Position numbers and translations under genes: made by a program
Notes under the pieces: model-generated
Seen by the model: the letters and a program-made list of their open reading frames with translations, nothing else
Databases searched by the model: none
Told to the model about the DNA's origin: nothing
Assembly: GCA_013698135.1 (NCBI GenBank)
Contig: JACCVM010000146.1
Coordinates: forward strand, 1 to 5,400
Origin: Euzebyaceae bacterium
GTDB taxonomy: Bacteria; Actinomycetota; Nitriliruptoria; Euzebyales; Egibacteraceae
Length of the DNA: 5,400 bases
Reading direction: 5' to 3'
Part shown: positions 5,189-5,400 of the stretch, in pieces
How the letters are laid out: each line of letters begins with the position of its first letter
Position numbering within the stretch: position 1 is the first letter of the stretch

Positions 5189-5400
5189 TCAGGCGACGAC
5201 GACGGGCGAGCCCTCGCCACGCTCGGCGCGGATCTCGTCGACGACCTCGTTGGCCAAGTCGAGCAGGCTGGACACGATCTGGTCCTCGGGGACCTGCGCC
5301 ACGACCTGGCCCTTGTACAGCAGCTGGCCCTTGCCTTTGCCGGCGGCGACGCCGACGTCGGCCTCGCGAGCCTCGCCAGGACCATTGACGACGCAGCCCA
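5189..5400 (-). CDS. ispG: 4-hydroxy-3-methylbut-2-enyl diphosphate synthase IspG, C-terminal end (runs off right edge)
   Basis: IspG (GcpE) converts methylerythritol cyclodiphosphate to HMBPP in the MEP isoprenoid pathway using a [4Fe-4S] cluster. Only the last 70 codons are present. They open with GCVVNGPGEAREADVG, the diagnostic C-terminal cluster motif. Its cysteine (codon 5395-5393) is one of the three cysteine ligands, and the glutamate seven residues on (5374-5372) corresponds to the fourth ligand known from structures of the family. GKGQLLYKGQVV and a helical end (VSSLLDLANEVVDEIRAE) follow, with stop TGA at 5191-5189. The frame is not opened by a start codon in the window because the gene continues to the right. 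The overlapping ATG-initiated frame here is a shadow. Confidence 0.95.
   Translation of the reverse strand, partial: GCVVNGPGEAREADVGVAAGKGKGQLLYKGQVVAQVPEDQIVSSLLDLANEVVDEIRAERGEGSPVVVA

Noticed and set aside
5002..5385. A 127-codon minus-strand frame crossing the ispG/reductase junction
   Set aside because: It is the out-of-frame shadow of ispG. The true frame reads the GCVVNGPGE motif and stops at 5189.

Overview
The window is high-GC DNA (roughly 70% by eye) whose genes begin with ATG or GTG behind strong Shine-Dalgarno sites. It looks chromosomal and actinobacterial (Actinomycetota). Three things point there: a short NusA of 360 residues that ends soon after its second KH domain, an Rv1155-like F420-type flavin-fold reductase, and an IF2 with an Ala/Pro-rich linker. 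I cannot name the genus.

Layout from left to right. Positions 1-2355 hold a minus-strand transcription/translation operon read right to left: rimP (2355-1903), nusA (1853-771), ylxR/rnpM (765-433) and the first 145 codons of infB (436-1, running off the left edge). The last three genes are tightly packed: ylxR starts a few bases after nusA, and infB overlaps the ylxR stop codon within a run of GTGA repeats. Upstream of rimP, 2356-2584 is a gene-free leader. It holds a candidate promoter, a 13-base palindrome, a small hairpin, a perfect 9-bp hairpin followed by a U-rich run (a terminator or attenuator for leftward transcripts), and an 11-bp tandem duplication next to the rimP ribosome binding site.

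The accessory middle begins with a minus-strand PPOX/F420-type oxidoreductase (3016-2585). It is divergent, across 90 bases, from a plus-strand gene (3107-4138) that fuses a redoxin-like domain lacking the catalytic cysteine to a prolyl-4-hydroxylase-type Fe(II)/2-oxoglutarate oxygenase domain. That fusion is the least ordinary protein in the window. It converges on a minus-strand RmlD-like short-chain reductase (5165-4299). The 160-base convergent gap carries two 46-base diverged direct repeats, each able to fold into an imperfect stem-loop.

At the right edge is the C-terminal end of ispG (5400-5189), the iron-sulfur enzyme of the MEP isoprenoid pathway, 23 bases upstream of the reductase and probably cotranscribed with it. 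I see no mobile element, CRISPR array, tRNA or rRNA. Most of the window is well-known housekeeping content. The points worth a second look are the fusion oxygenase, the repeat pair and the structured rimP leader.
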